Source: Desulfovibrio sp. (GTDB lineage Bacteria > Desulfobacterota > Desulfovibrionia > Desulfovibrionales > Desulfovibrionaceae). From it: DNA of 64,000 nt. The DNA is taken from positions 276,481 to 340,480 of the forward strand of contig NZ_WASP01000005.1 of the NCBI RefSeq assembly GCF_009712225.1, given 5' to 3'. Under the pieces are notes generated by a model. That model ran no database searches. It saw only the letters and a list, made by a program, of their open reading frames with translations, and was not told where the DNA came from. Shown here in pieces: positions 1-8,735 of this stretch (the first letter of the stretch is position 1; each line of letters begins with the position of its first letter). Made by a program: the position numbers and the translations under genes.

Positions 1-1
1 G

Positions 2-310
2 TATTCCACGGGGCCGCTGACCATCCCCATCTTTGCCGGTTTTGGACTGGCCAAGGGTGCGCTGCTCGCCACAGAGGCGGCGGCCTCCATCGCCGTGTAT
101 CTGGCAAAGGCGCTGGCCTTTGGCGCGGTGGGCGGCCTGCCCCTGCCCGTGCTGTGCAACGGCCTTGTGGTGGGGGCAACACTGGCGGTGGGTACGTTTG
201 TGGGCAAACGCTTTGTACTGGGCATGCCCGAGGCGACCTTCAGCCTGCTCATCGACATGATGCTTGCCTGCGCTGGACTGGTGATGACAGGCGGCGCGCT
301 GCTTGCATAG
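2..310 (+). CDS. TSUP (TauE/SafE) family permease, C-terminal part
   Basis: The reading frame is open from the window edge to a TAG at 308-310 and gives about 102 residues, so only the C-terminal part is visible. It shows three or four hydrophobic segments separated by short polar turns, with a GLAKGALLATEAA turn and a final helix near LLIDMMLACAGLVMTGGALL. This layout is typical of the last repeat of TauE/SafE-type (TSUP) membrane permeases, which move sulfite, sulfonates or other small organic anions. The family call rests on the general pattern of the tail rather than a diagnostic motif. A second TSUP gene lies at 15364-16110. Confidence 0.6.
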   Translation, partial: YSTGPLTIPIFAGFGLAKGALLATEAAASIAVYLAKALAFGAVGGLPLPVLCNGLVVGATLAVGTFVGKRFVLGMPEATFSLLIDMMLACAGLVMTGGALLA

Positions 311-465
311 GGTATGCCCCATGCAGAACAGGCCTGCTGCGGCCTCTTCACAAAAGTCTGTAAGGGGCATAACAGACCTGTGAATGAACAGGCACTGCGA
401 CAGGCCTGCAATGCACAAGGCCAGTTGCTGCACACGCGGCATGGCAACAAACAGGGATACCATCC

Positions 466-1770
466 ATGGCACAGCATTACATGAAGTACGGCGACAAGAA
501 ATTTTGTGTGGGGCTCGATAGCGGGCTTATGGCAGCAGAGCTGCATTCCAACGCGGTTGCACTGCCTGGAAAAAGCGCCCTTGAGCACATCAACGATGCT
601 CTGGACAATCCCATTGGCAGCCCCCGGCTGGAAGAAATGCTCAAACCAGGACAGACCGTATGCGTGATTGTGCCCGACTCCACCCGCCTGTGGCAGTCGC
701 CCAATGTCTATGTGCCTGCCGTGGTCGCCCGGCTGAACAAATGTGGAATCCGCGATGCCGACATTCGCATTCTCACGGCCACGGGCACGCACCGGCCCAT
801 GTCGCGTGAGGAGCACATAGCCATTGTTTCCGAGGATATTTACAACCGCATTGGGGTTATCGACCACAAGTGTCGCGATACGGCAGACATGGTCAAGGCT
901 GGCGTGACCAGCAACGGCACCGAAGTGTGGTTTAACCGCGTGGCCATGGAAAGCGACCATATCATCCTGACTGGCGGCGTGGTGTACCATTTTCTGGCCG
1001 GGTACGGCGGCGGCCCCAAGTATCTGCTGCCCGGCATCGCCAGCTACGAGACCATCCAGAGGCACCATAATCTTGCCCTCAACGAGGGCTTTGGCAGTGG
1101 CACCAACGCGGCCGTGCGCAGCGCCAACATGGAGAGCAGCAATATTTTTCATGCTGATCTTGAAGAAGCCGCCCTGCTTGCCAAACCCAGCTTTTTGCTC
1201 AACGTGGTGGTGGACGACAGCTATAACATCATCAAGGCTGTGGCTGGCGACATGGTGCTGGCCCATCGCGAAGCCTGTGCCCTGGTGGACGCCATAGACG
1301 GTGTCAACGTGGCCGAACGCACGCCGCTGGTTATTGCCAGCGCGGGCGGCGCCCCCAAGGATATCAATTTTTACCAGACCATCAAAACCCTGGCCAACGC
1401 CCTTGCGGTGGTGAGCGAGGGCGGCACGATCATCATCCTTTCAGCATGCACCGAGGGTTTTGGCAGTGCGGACACCCGGCACCAGATATGTGATTTCAGC
1501 ACCATGGAAGAACGCGAAAAAGACCTGCGCGAAAACTTTTCCATCGGCAGCTATGTGGGATTTCTGTTTGCGGAATCGGCGGAAAAGCACCATCTCATCA
1601 TGGTAAGCGCCATGGATGCGGCAGACTTTGCCAAAACAAAGATACACATCACCAGAACCCTCGACGAAGCCCTTGCACTTGCAAAAGAATTGAACAATGG
1701 CAGGGAGCTGCGTGCAACCCTGTTGCCCCACGGGGCCAATACCCTGCCCAAGCTTGCGGGCAACTGTTAG
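466..1770 (+). CDS. larA: Nickel-dependent lactate racemase family protein (LarA)
   Basis: This 434-aa protein is full length for LarA, which interconverts L- and D-lactate (or other 2-hydroxy acids) with a covalently bound nickel-pincer cofactor. The catalytic set is in place: His109 in TGTHRP, His175 in VVYHF, Lys185 in GYGGGPK (the expected cofactor-attachment lysine) and His201 in the RHH motif. These positions run one ahead of the numbers I recall for the Lactobacillus enzyme (108, 174, 184, 200). The ATG follows AGGGA. No cofactor-synthesis genes (larB, larC, larE) are in the window, so they must be elsewhere or the substrate may differ. A strong terminator follows. The family is certain; lactate as substrate is inferred. 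Confidence 0.88.
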   Translation: MAQHYMKYGDKKFCVGLDSGLMAAELHSNAVALPGKSALEHINDALDNPIGSPRLEEMLKPGQTVCVIVPDSTRLWQSPNVYVPAVVARLNKCGIRDADIRILTATGTHRPMSREEHIAIVSEDIYNRIGVIDHKCRDTADMVKAGVTSNGTEVWFNRVAMESDHIILTGGVVYHFLAGYGGGPKYLLPGIASYETIQRHHNLALNEGFGSGTNAAVRSANMESSNIFHADLEEAALLAKPSFLLNVVVDDSYNIIKAVAGDMVLAHREACALVDAIDGVNVAERTPLVIASAGGAPKDINFYQTIKTLANALAVVSEGGTIIILSACTEGFGSADTRHQICDFSTMEEREKDLRENFSIGSYVGFLFAESAEKHHLIMVSAMDAADFAKTKIHITRTLDEALALAKELNNGRELRATLLPHGANTLPKLAGNC

Positions 1771-1801
1771 CAGGGATGCGGTTATAGTGACGCAAGTCTG
1801 G

Positions 1802-1857
1802 CCTTGAACGCTGGCAGCAGTGGTACGTGCCTTGCGTTCAAGGTCCTTGTTTTATTT
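1802..1857 (+). terminator. Rho-independent terminator after larA
   Basis: A perfect 10-bp stem (CCTTGAACGC at 1802-1811 with GCGTTCAAGG at 1834-1843) closes a 22-nt loop and is followed by the T-rich run TCCTTGTTTTATTT. It ends the larA transcript and separates it from the lipoate ligase gene. Confidence 0.85.
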
Positions 1858-1962
1858 GTGTGTTGATTTTGCCTGTGTGTCCGGCGCAGGCATGGGCCAC
1901 TGCTTGCTTGGATAAATGTAGAAAATGCGATATTTCCCATGAATGCAATCTGTGGGGGAGCT

Positions 1963-2940
1963 ATGCGCTTTATCTATAATGCGAGTACCGATGCACCGTT
2001 CAATCTGGCGACGGAAGAATGGCTGCTGCATAATTCAGATACGGACGTATTCATGCTGTGGCGCAATGCTCCTGCCGTAATTGTAGGACGCAACCAGAAC
2101 AGCCATTCCGAAATCAACGCAGATTACGTGCAGCAACACCGTATCCCCGTGGTGCGCAGGCTTACCGGCGGGGGAGCTGTTTTTCACGATCTGGGCAATA
2201 TCAACTTTACCTTCATCAGCCTCAACAACCAGTCTGGCCTGTTGGATTTCAGGCGGTTCGCCACGCCGATCATCGAGGCACTCAATGCCCTGAACGTTCC
2301 CTGCGAATTTAATGGCCGCAACGACATGGTGGTGGGAGAAAGCAAAATTTCGGGCAATGCGCAGCACGCGCACCGCGACCGGCTGCTGCATCACGGAACC
2401 CTGCTGTACAGCGCAAACCTCGATTCGGTCTGCGCCGCTCTCAAGCCCAGCCCTGCCAAATACGTCGACAAATCCGTCAAAAGCGTACGTGGGCGTGTGC
2501 GCAACATTGTGGATTTCATGCCCAAACCCATGGCAATTGAGGAATTCATCAACTATCTCATGGCCTATGTTGCCAATGACCAGAAGGCAGAAATCTCGCG
2601 TCTGAGCCACGATGAAATAGAGGCCATCGAAAAGCTGGCCGAAGAGCGTTACCGGTCGTGGTACTGGAATTACGGTTATTCGCCCAATTACGCCTTTGAG
2701 CGCACCACCAAAACCCCCGGCGGCGTGCTGGACGTGCGTATGGACGTGCGCAACGGCGTGATTGCCGACATTCGCCTGTTTGGCGACTATTTTGGCGTAC
2801 GTGACGTGGTGGAGCTTGAGGATACGCTTTGCGGCTGCCGTCACGAGCGCGAGGCCCTCAAGCGGCGGCTGGCCCTGGTACACATCGATGCCTACATTCA
2901 GGGCGTGGGCGAACGCATCTTTCTTGACTGCCTTTTCTAG
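1963..2940 (+). CDS. lplA: Lipoate-protein ligase A
   Basis: LplA activates lipoate with ATP and transfers it to lysines of lipoyl domains such as GcvH or 2-oxoacid dehydrogenase E2. The protein shows the usual opening FIYNASTDAPFNLATEEWLL, the VGRNQN motif, the RRLTGGGAVFHD glycine-rich lipoate/AMP loop, and the KYVDKSVKSVRGRVRNI segment with the catalytic lysine region. It also has the C-terminal accessory domain (FERTTKTPGGVLDVRMDV). I chose the ATG at 1963 (MRFIYNAST) because LplA proteins normally begin there and GGGGGAG lies just upstream. An in-frame ATG at 1939 would add eight residues but has no ribosome site. No lipoyl-bearing substrate gene is nearby. Confidence 0.92.
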   Translation: MRFIYNASTDAPFNLATEEWLLHNSDTDVFMLWRNAPAVIVGRNQNSHSEINADYVQQHRIPVVRRLTGGGAVFHDLGNINFTFISLNNQSGLLDFRRFATPIIEALNALNVPCEFNGRNDMVVGESKISGNAQHAHRDRLLHHGTLLYSANLDSVCAALKPSPAKYVDKSVKSVRGRVRNIVDFMPKPMAIEEFINYLMAYVANDQKAEISRLSHDEIEAIEKLAEERYRSWYWNYGYSPNYAFERTTKTPGGVLDVRMDVRNGVIADIRLFGDYFGVRDVVELEDTLCGCRHEREALKRRLALVHIDAYIQGVGERIFLDCLF

Positions 2941-3154
2941 CCCCGCGGCGGAGCGGCAGCATTTGCGGCATGCCGTGGCTTGATTTTTCTTATACATCCG
3001 ACATGTCGGTAACAGCTGACCTGCGGCCTCGCGGCTGCGGGCTGGATGCCTTGCGGCCTGTATTCGCGTGCACAAATGCCTATTGTTGATAATGATATAA
3101 AGGTATATCTGCCTTGCAGGCATTAAAATTGGAAATTTCCGGCCCTGAACTCGG

Positions 3155-3188
3155 TTGACAAAACGATAGCTAGCTAATATTTAGCTAT
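3155..3188 (+). promoter_or_regulatory. marR-emrAB promoter overlapped by a palindrome (likely MarR operator)
   Basis: A perfect -35 hexamer TTGACA lies at 3155-3160. Immediately downstream, where the -10 would sit, is an inverted repeat with 7-bp perfect arms, ATAGCTA at 3166-3172 and TAGCTAT at 3182-3188. Its centres are 16 bp apart, a usual geometry for a winged-helix MarR dimer. The -10 itself is not clear (AT-rich TAATAT/TATTTA within the palindrome). Autorepression by the adjacent MarR is inferred. Confidence 0.65.
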
Positions 3189-3208
3189 GCACACAATGAG
3201 GGGGTAGC

Positions 3209-3652
3209 ATGAGCTCTTCCACCAGAGAAATAGTTGGCATGACCATTGCCCGTACCTCCCGTATGTGGCGCAACAAGCTTGACGAAAGGCTTTCGCCCCT
3301 GGGACTCACGCAGGCGCGCTGGCTGGTGCTTATGCATCTTTCACGCATGGGCGGCGAAGCTCCGCAAAAAGAGCTGGCCATTTCTGTGGGAGTGGAAGGC
3401 CCAACCCTTGTGCGCGTGCTGGATGGCCTAGAACGTCTGGGTCTGGTGCAGCGCGTGGGCGTTGAGGGCGACCGCCGTGCCCGGCGCGTGTGCCTTACCG
3501 CCAAGGCCGACAGTGTTATAAGCGATATCATGCGTATTGGTGCGAATTTGCGTGCCGAAGCCCTGCTTGGCATCACCGATGCAGAGCTTGAAAGTTTTTA
3601 CCGCGTGCTTGAAACCATCATGGGCAATCTGGCCGCCGCACCGCCAGAATAG
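3209..3652 (+). CDS. MarR family transcriptional regulator
   Basis: This 147-aa winged-helix repressor has the MarR layout: an N-terminal dimerisation helix (RTSRMWRNKLDERLSPLGLTQARWLVL), a helix-turn-helix (QKELAISVGVEGPTLVRVLDGLERLGLV) and a wing with the conserved DRRARRVCLTAK motif. Such proteins usually release DNA on binding phenolic or drug-like ligands. The start follows GAGGGGGT. It is first in an operon with the emrA- and emrB-like genes (45 bp to the next start), the standard arrangement for a self-regulated efflux pump. The palindrome at 3166-3188 is its probable operator. Confidence 0.92.
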   Translation: MSSSTREIVGMTIARTSRMWRNKLDERLSPLGLTQARWLVLMHLSRMGGEAPQKELAISVGVEGPTLVRVLDGLERLGLVQRVGVEGDRRARRVCLTAKADSVISDIMRIGANLRAEALLGITDAELESFYRVLETIMGNLAAAPPE

Positions 3653-3697
3653 CACACAGACCGGCACGCGGAACAGCATTTCAGGAGTTCCGTTCAC

Positions 3698-4822
3698 ATG
3701 CCTCTTTCGCTTTCGCCCCAGGCGGCCCGTCTGCTGACCGCTCCGGTTCGTACAAAAAAACGCCTCATGCTTTTTGGCGCAATGGCATGCGCACTGGTCA
3801 TCCTGCTGGTAGTCATCCACAGGCAGAGGCACATTACAGAAAACGATGCGCGCGTCATGGCCGACATGGTGACCATCAGCAGTCGGGTAGACGGCTGGGT
3901 TGCCCAGCGCGACGTTACCGACGGTGACAGGGTAAATGGTGGCAGCCAGCTGGTGGTCATTGACCAGCGCGAGGCCGCCATGCAGGTGGAAGAACTGACT
4001 GCCAGGGACGAGGCGCTACGCCTTGAGCACGAGCGCGTGTCCACCCTGCTGCAGGTGAGCCTGGGCGCTACGCAAAGCGCCATTGATGCTGCCCGCGCCC
4101 ACTGCAACAATGTGGGGGCAAGCCTGCGCGCCAGCCAGGCCGAGCTTGATCTGGCCCGCGCCGATTTTACCCGTGGGCAGAGCCTTATTGCCGCCAACGC
4201 CATTGCCCGCCGCACATGGGACCAGAACCGTACCTCCCTGCATCAGGCAGAAGAAAAATTCCTTCAAAACAAGGCACTGCTGGCCGAAGCCCAGGCCGCG
4301 CTGGCCCAGGCCCTTGCGCATCAGGGTGATCCTCTTGCGCTCAAAAGCCAGCTTGCCCAGCTTGAACAGCAGCGCGCGGGAGTGCAGGCGCAGCTGCGGC
4401 AAAAGCAGGTGGCGCTGGACGACCACGTGGTGCGCAGCCCCATCAGCGGCGTTGTGGACCAGAAATTTGTGGAGCCGGGCGAGTACGTTATTCCCGGCCA
4501 GAGGCTGGTGTTGCTGCACGACCCTAAGGCCGTGTGGGTTGAGGTGCTGCTCAAGGAAACCAAGCTCGACGGGCTCAAGGCCGGGCAATCCGTGAGTGTG
4601 AGCGTGGACGCCTACCCCGACAGGGCCTTTCACGGCAGCATAGAACGCATCGGTACGGCTGCCACCAGCCAGTTTGCCCTTATGCCAAGCCCCAATCCTT
4701 CGGGCAACTTCACCAAAATCAACCAGCGTGTTCCCGTGCGCATCAAGGTTGAGCAGCCGGACGACAACCCCCTCCGCCCCGGTATGATGGTAGAGGTGGA
4801 CATTGACCGCTCCAGCCTTTGA
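3698..4822 (+). CDS. emrA: EmrA/HlyD family membrane fusion (periplasmic adaptor) protein
   Basis: This 374-aa adaptor has one N-terminal transmembrane helix (about residues 25-43, LMLFGAMACALVILLVVI), a first lipoyl half (SSRVDGWVAQRDVTDGDRV), a long coiled-coil hairpin (about 95-225, rich in Ala/Gln/Leu/Glu), and a second lipoyl half (VVRSPISGVVDQKFVEPGEYV). A beta-barrel domain ends in the RPGMMVEVDI motif. It would link the inner-membrane pump encoded next to an outer-membrane TolC-type channel, none of which is encoded here. The start follows AGGAG. The gene overlaps the downstream pump gene by 20 nt, so the two are translationally coupled. Confidence 0.92.
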   Translation: MPLSLSPQAARLLTAPVRTKKRLMLFGAMACALVILLVVIHRQRHITENDARVMADMVTISSRVDGWVAQRDVTDGDRVNGGSQLVVIDQREAAMQVEELTARDEALRLEHERVSTLLQVSLGATQSAIDAARAHCNNVGASLRASQAELDLARADFTRGQSLIAANAIARRTWDQNRTSLHQAEEKFLQNKALLAEAQAALAQALAHQGDPLALKSQLAQLEQQRAGVQAQLRQKQVALDDHVVRSPISGVVDQKFVEPGEYVIPGQRLVLLHDPKAVWVEVLLKETKLDGLKAGQSVSVSVDAYPDRAFHGSIERIGTAATSQFALMPSPNPSGNFTKINQRVPVRIKVEQPDDNPLRPGMMVEVDIDRSSL

Positions 4823-6359
4823 TGCACTGGCCCAGCGCTACGGCGCGGGCTACAAGTGGCTTGCCACGGCTGCCGTCATGGCGGGCTGCGTTGCCACGGT
4901 GCTGTCGTCCACCATCGTCAACGTGGCCATGCCCGACATAATGGGCGAATTCGGCATGGGGCAGGATCAGGTGCAGTGGCTTTCCACGGCCTTTCTGGCT
5001 TCCATGACAGCCTCCATGCTGGCAACAGACTGGACGCTGCACACCTTTGGCGTGCGGCGGGCCTATCTGGGCGCCATGGTGGCCTTTCTGGCGGCGTCCG
5101 TCATGGGCAGCATGAGCCCCGGCGTGGAGCTGCTCATACTTGCGCGCTCCATACAGGGGGCGGCGGCAGGGTTGGTGCAGCCTCTTGCCATGGTGGTGGT
5201 ATTTACCGTCTTTGGGGCAGAAAACCGGGGTATGGCCATGGGCGTGTTTGGCCTTGGCGTGGTGCTGGCCCCGGCCCTTGGCCCCACGGTGGGCGGCCTG
5301 CTCATCGACAACTATTCGTGGCGGTACGTCTTTCTGGTGGGGCCGCCCTTTTGCGCTCTGAGTATGGCCATGGCCCTGACCTTTTTGCCTGGCCGCGCGC
5401 AGGATGTGCAGCCCCGGCCCTTTGACGGCATAGGCTTTGCCCTGCTGTGCCTTGCCATTGGAACCCTGCTGGCGGGCATTTCCAGTGGTCAGCGCGAGGG
5501 CTGGGATTCCGGCTACGTGCTGGGCGCATTTCTGCTGAGCCTGTGCTTCTGGATTGCCTTTGCCGCGCACGAACGGGCCTGCGCCCACCCCCTGCTGGCT
5601 CTGGACGTGTATCTGAACCCGCGCTTTCTGGCTGCCTCTGTGGTGGCCTTTATTCTGGGTATGGGGCTTTTTGGCTCCACCTATCTTATTCCGCTTTTTG
5701 TGCAGATGGTGCAGGGGTACAGCCCCACCGAATCGGGTCTGCTACTCATGCCGGGGGGGATGGTTCTGGGCGTGGTGATGCCGCTGGCCGGGCGTTTTGC
5801 CGACCGGCTGCCGCCTTACCAGTCTATCATGGCCGGGCTGGCCGTTTTTGGCGTTTCGTGCCTGCTCATGGCCGGGGTGGGCGTATCTACGGATTTTTGG
5901 GATTTTGCGGGCTGGATTGTGCTTGGCCGCGTGGGGCTTGGGCTCATTTTGCCATCGCTGAACAGCGGGGCGCTGCGTCTGCTGGATGGCGGGCACATGG
6001 CGCAGGGGGCTGGGGCCATCAACTTCAGTCGCCAGCTGGGCGGCGCGTTGGGGGTGAGCCTGCTTTCCGTGTATCTGGAGCGTCAGACAGAGCTGTACGC
6101 CCAGGCCTTCAACGCCCTGCAGCAGGGTACGCACGCCGCCGCAGACGCCCTTGATATCGTTTCGTTCATGCTGGTGCGTTCGGGGCAGCTCGATAACGTG
6201 GCGCAGGCCCTGCGGCCCCCGCAGGCCTACCAGTTTTTTTCAGAGATGATTGCCGCGCAGGCGCGCACAATGGGCTTCAGGGAAAGTTTTTTGCTGGTGG
6301 CCGTGGCCTTTCTGGTGGCTGTGCTGCCAGCTTTGTTCATGAGGCAGCGCAGGTTGTAA
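4803..6359 (+). CDS. emrB: DHA2-family (EmrB-type) drug:H+ antiporter, MFS
   Basis: The 518-aa protein has about 14 hydrophobic segments, as expected for the DHA2 branch of the major facilitator superfamily. The N-terminal part carries the typical NVAMPDIMGEFG and QVQWLSTAFLASMTASMLATDW segments and a motif C-like GLGVVLAPALGPTVGGLL. The start is a TTG at 4803 inside the end of emrA, preceded by AGAGGTGG; no in-frame ATG lies upstream outside emrA. It should export hydrophobic compounds together with the EmrA-type adaptor. The gene ends 12 bp from the convergent eamA-like gene. Confidence 0.92.
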   Translation: MTAPAFDALAQRYGAGYKWLATAAVMAGCVATVLSSTIVNVAMPDIMGEFGMGQDQVQWLSTAFLASMTASMLATDWTLHTFGVRRAYLGAMVAFLAASVMGSMSPGVELLILARSIQGAAAGLVQPLAMVVVFTVFGAENRGMAMGVFGLGVVLAPALGPTVGGLLIDNYSWRYVFLVGPPFCALSMAMALTFLPGRAQDVQPRPFDGIGFALLCLAIGTLLAGISSGQREGWDSGYVLGAFLLSLCFWIAFAAHERACAHPLLALDVYLNPRFLAASVVAFILGMGLFGSTYLIPLFVQMVQGYSPTESGLLLMPGGMVLGVVMPLAGRFADRLPPYQSIMAGLAVFGVSCLLMAGVGVSTDFWDFAGWIVLGRVGLGLILPSLNSGALRLLDGGHMAQGAGAINFSRQLGGALGVSLLSVYLERQTELYAQAFNALQQGTHAAADALDIVSFMLVRSGQLDNVAQALRPPQAYQFFSEMIAAQARTMGFRESFLLVAVAFLVAVLPALFMRQRRL

Positions 6360-6371
6360 GCGTGGAGTGGT

Positions 6372-7310
6372 TCAGCGGCTGCGCAGCAGGTGGGGCAGGG
6401 CCGTGGCGCAAAAAATGCCGCCCAGAATGGCAAGACTGCTCACCAGCAGGCGCAGCCCAAGGGCTTCGCCCATGAGCCATGCGCCGCCAAGGGCGGTGAT
6501 GAGCGGCACGCTCAGTTGCACCACAGCGGCAGAAGGCACGTTGAGCCAGCGTAAAACCGCATACCACAGCACATAGCCAAGAGCCGAGGCCAGCGCGCCG
6601 GCAGCCAGAGCACAGACAACGCCCGCCCATGGCCATGCGGTGGGTGTGCCAGCCCCGTCAAACAGCATGCCCCACGCCAGCAGCGCAAGGGCCAGCGGCA
6701 CGCAGCGAATAAAGTTGCCAGCCGTGGCCGCCGTGGCGTCGCCGCTCTGTCTGCCGCAGATGGTGTACACGGCCCAGCACAGGCCAGAGCAGAAGATCAC
6801 CGTGGCAGCCCCCGCCGGTGGCGCATCAAGTCCCGGCAACAGCAGATACACAAGGCCCGCCATGGCAAGCCCGATGCCCAGCCCTTGCGCCTTGCCGGGT
6901 CTTTGCCCCAGCCGCAGCCCGGCCACAAGCATGCCCACCTGCACGGCCACCGCTATGACCAGCGCCCCCGCCCCGGCAGAAAGCCGCACATAGGCCCATG
7001 AAAAACAGGCCATATAGCCAAACAGGGCCAGGGCCGCGTTCCAGCTGCCAGCACGCAACGGATTGCCGCCGCGCCATATCTGGATAAACCAGAGCATGGC
7101 TGCCGCTGATATGGCCCGCAGGGCCGTGTAGACAGAAGGATCAAGTGGTTGGGAAGATGGTCCCTGCGCGAGGGCGAACCTGCAGAGCAGGGAGTTGGCG
7201 GCAAAGAGCGTCATGACCAGGGTTGTGAGCGCAGCCACCAGCCAGGGCGAAGCGCCCGTGCCGCCCGGCCTGTCGCCCGCACTGGTGCCAGTCGCTACGC
7301 TGGCCCGCAT
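6372..7310 (-). CDS. EamA (DMT superfamily) transporter
   Basis: A 312-aa protein with about ten hydrophobic helices in two similar halves, the EamA/RhaT layout of drug/metabolite transporters. Helix 1 carries LFAANSLLCRFAL and the second half carries WAVYTICGRQSGD and SALGYVLWYAVLRWL. The substrate cannot be read from sequence. Its ATG shares a base with the TGA of the sigma-54 activator gene (TGATG), so it is the last gene of the islA-islB-activator group and probably co-transcribed with the activator. A role in moving a sulfonate, sulfite-linked or acetaldehyde-derived compound is only a guess from position. Confidence 0.85.
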   Translation of the reverse strand: MRASVATGTSAGDRPGGTGASPWLVAALTTLVMTLFAANSLLCRFALAQGPSSQPLDPSVYTALRAISAAAMLWFIQIWRGGNPLRAGSWNAALALFGYMACFSWAYVRLSAGAGALVIAVAVQVGMLVAGLRLGQRPGKAQGLGIGLAMAGLVYLLLPGLDAPPAGAATVIFCSGLCWAVYTICGRQSGDATAATAGNFIRCVPLALALLAWGMLFDGAGTPTAWPWAGVVCALAAGALASALGYVLWYAVLRWLNVPSAAVVQLSVPLITALGGAWLMGEALGLRLLVSSLAILGGIFCATALPHLLRSR

Positions 7311-8710
7311 CAGTCAATCCGCCGTGCGCCCTGCAATTTGCGGAACACCGTGCTGCGGTTGATCTGGAAAAGCTCGGCCACACGCTGCACAGAACCGTGC
7401 ACTTCAATGGCCTTGAGCAGAAAATCGCGCTCCATTTCAGCCATGATGTCGCGCAGGGGGCGGCGCGCGGAAAGAATATCTTCTGAATAGCACGAAGATT
7501 CACGGGTGGAGCCGGATATCTGCGGCGGCAGGTCGCGCGGCGAGATAAGCGGCCCGGTGAGCGTGATGACAAGGCTGTGCACAAGGTTTTGCAGTTCGCG
7601 CACGTTGCCCGGCCAGGAATAGGCCGACATGATGTCGAGGGTCACGTCCATAAATGCCATGGCCTTGTGATACTTGGCTGTATACTGGGCAAGATAGTGC
7701 TCTGCCAGCGCGCGCACGTCTTCCTGCCGGTCGCGCAGGGGCGGTATGCGCACGGTGGCCACGTTGAGGCGGTAATAGAGGTCGCGGCGGAATGTGCCAG
7801 CCTCCACGCTCTTGGCCAGATCCCGGTTGGTGGCGGCAATAATGCGCACGTCCACCTTGCGCGGGCTTGATGCGCCCACCCGCATGATTTCGCCGTCCTG
7901 CAGCACGCGCAACAGGCGCGTTTGCATGGAGAGCGGCAACTCGCCCACTTCGTCCAGAAAAATGGTGCTGCCGTCGGCAATTTCAAAATACCCGGCCTTG
8001 CCCTTGTTGGAGGCCCCGGTAAAGGCCCCCGGCATGTAGCCGAAGAGTTCGGATTCTGTGAGTGATTCGGAGATGCCGCCGCAGTCAACCTTGAGCAGGA
8101 TTTTATCGTTGCGGGCAGACTGCGAATGGGTGTAGCGGGCAAATACGTCCTTGCCTGCGCCGGTTTCACCCAGAATAAGCACCGTGGCATCGGTGTGGGC
8201 AAAGCGTCCCAGCAGCGAAACCACATCGCCCATGGCCCGGCTGGCGTACACTGGTTCGCTCGACTTTGCCGAGCCCTGAGCAATGTACGCCAGCTGGTCG
8301 TTGATCTGGTCAATAAGCTTGCACTGTCCCGCCACCTGATCCTGCAACTGGGCAAGCAGGGTAACGTCGCGGGCAAAGGTCACCACCAAGCACAGGTCGC
8401 CCTTGCCGTCAAAAACGGGAAAGCCGGTGAGCACCAGTTTTTTCCCGTTTTTGAGCTGCTGGACGTGTGTGGTGGGTCTGCCCGTGCGTACGATTTCCGG
8501 GTTCAGAATGCAGTCAAACGTGCCCTCCTGAACCAGATCGCGCACGTTTTTGCCGCGTATCTGTTCCTGGGTCAGCCCGGTAAGCTGCTCGTACATGCGG
8601 TTGACCCGCAGGCTTGTGCCTGCGGCATCACTTATAAAAACGCCTTCGGGCAGGGCGTCGAGTATGCGCTCCACATGTTTCGAAAGAAGCTCGGAAGATC
8701 TGCATGCCAT
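7310..8710 (-). CDS. Sigma-54-dependent activator (PAS - AAA+ - Fis-type HTH)
   Basis: This 466-aa enhancer-binding protein has a PAS domain (about 10-125), an AAA+ core and a C-terminal Fis-type helix-turn-helix (about 425-464, GSVQRVAELFQINRSTVFRKL). The AAA+ core has Walker A GETGAGKD (181-188), the sigma-54-contacting GAFTGA loop (228-233), Walker B TIFLDEVGEL, and the arginine-bearing RRDLYYRLNV segment. There is no phospho-acceptor receiver domain, so ligand sensing by the PAS domain is likely. It follows islB after 25 bp. The divergent -24/-12 promoters and three dyads at 12342-12752 are its probable targets. This makes it the candidate switch for isethionate use; the sensed ligand is unknown. 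Confidence 0.93.
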   Translation of the reverse strand: MACRSSELLSKHVERILDALPEGVFISDAAGTSLRVNRMYEQLTGLTQEQIRGKNVRDLVQEGTFDCILNPEIVRTGRPTTHVQQLKNGKKLVLTGFPVFDGKGDLCLVVTFARDVTLLAQLQDQVAGQCKLIDQINDQLAYIAQGSAKSSEPVYASRAMGDVVSLLGRFAHTDATVLILGETGAGKDVFARYTHSQSARNDKILLKVDCGGISESLTESELFGYMPGAFTGASNKGKAGYFEIADGSTIFLDEVGELPLSMQTRLLRVLQDGEIMRVGASSPRKVDVRIIAATNRDLAKSVEAGTFRRDLYYRLNVATVRIPPLRDRQEDVRALAEHYLAQYTAKYHKAMAFMDVTLDIMSAYSWPGNVRELQNLVHSLVITLTGPLISPRDLPPQISGSTRESSCYSEDILSARRPLRDIMAEMERDFLLKAIEVHGSVQRVAELFQINRSTVFRKLQGARRID

Positions 8711-8735
8711 AGGTCATTGGGGGGGTAGAAGGTTA

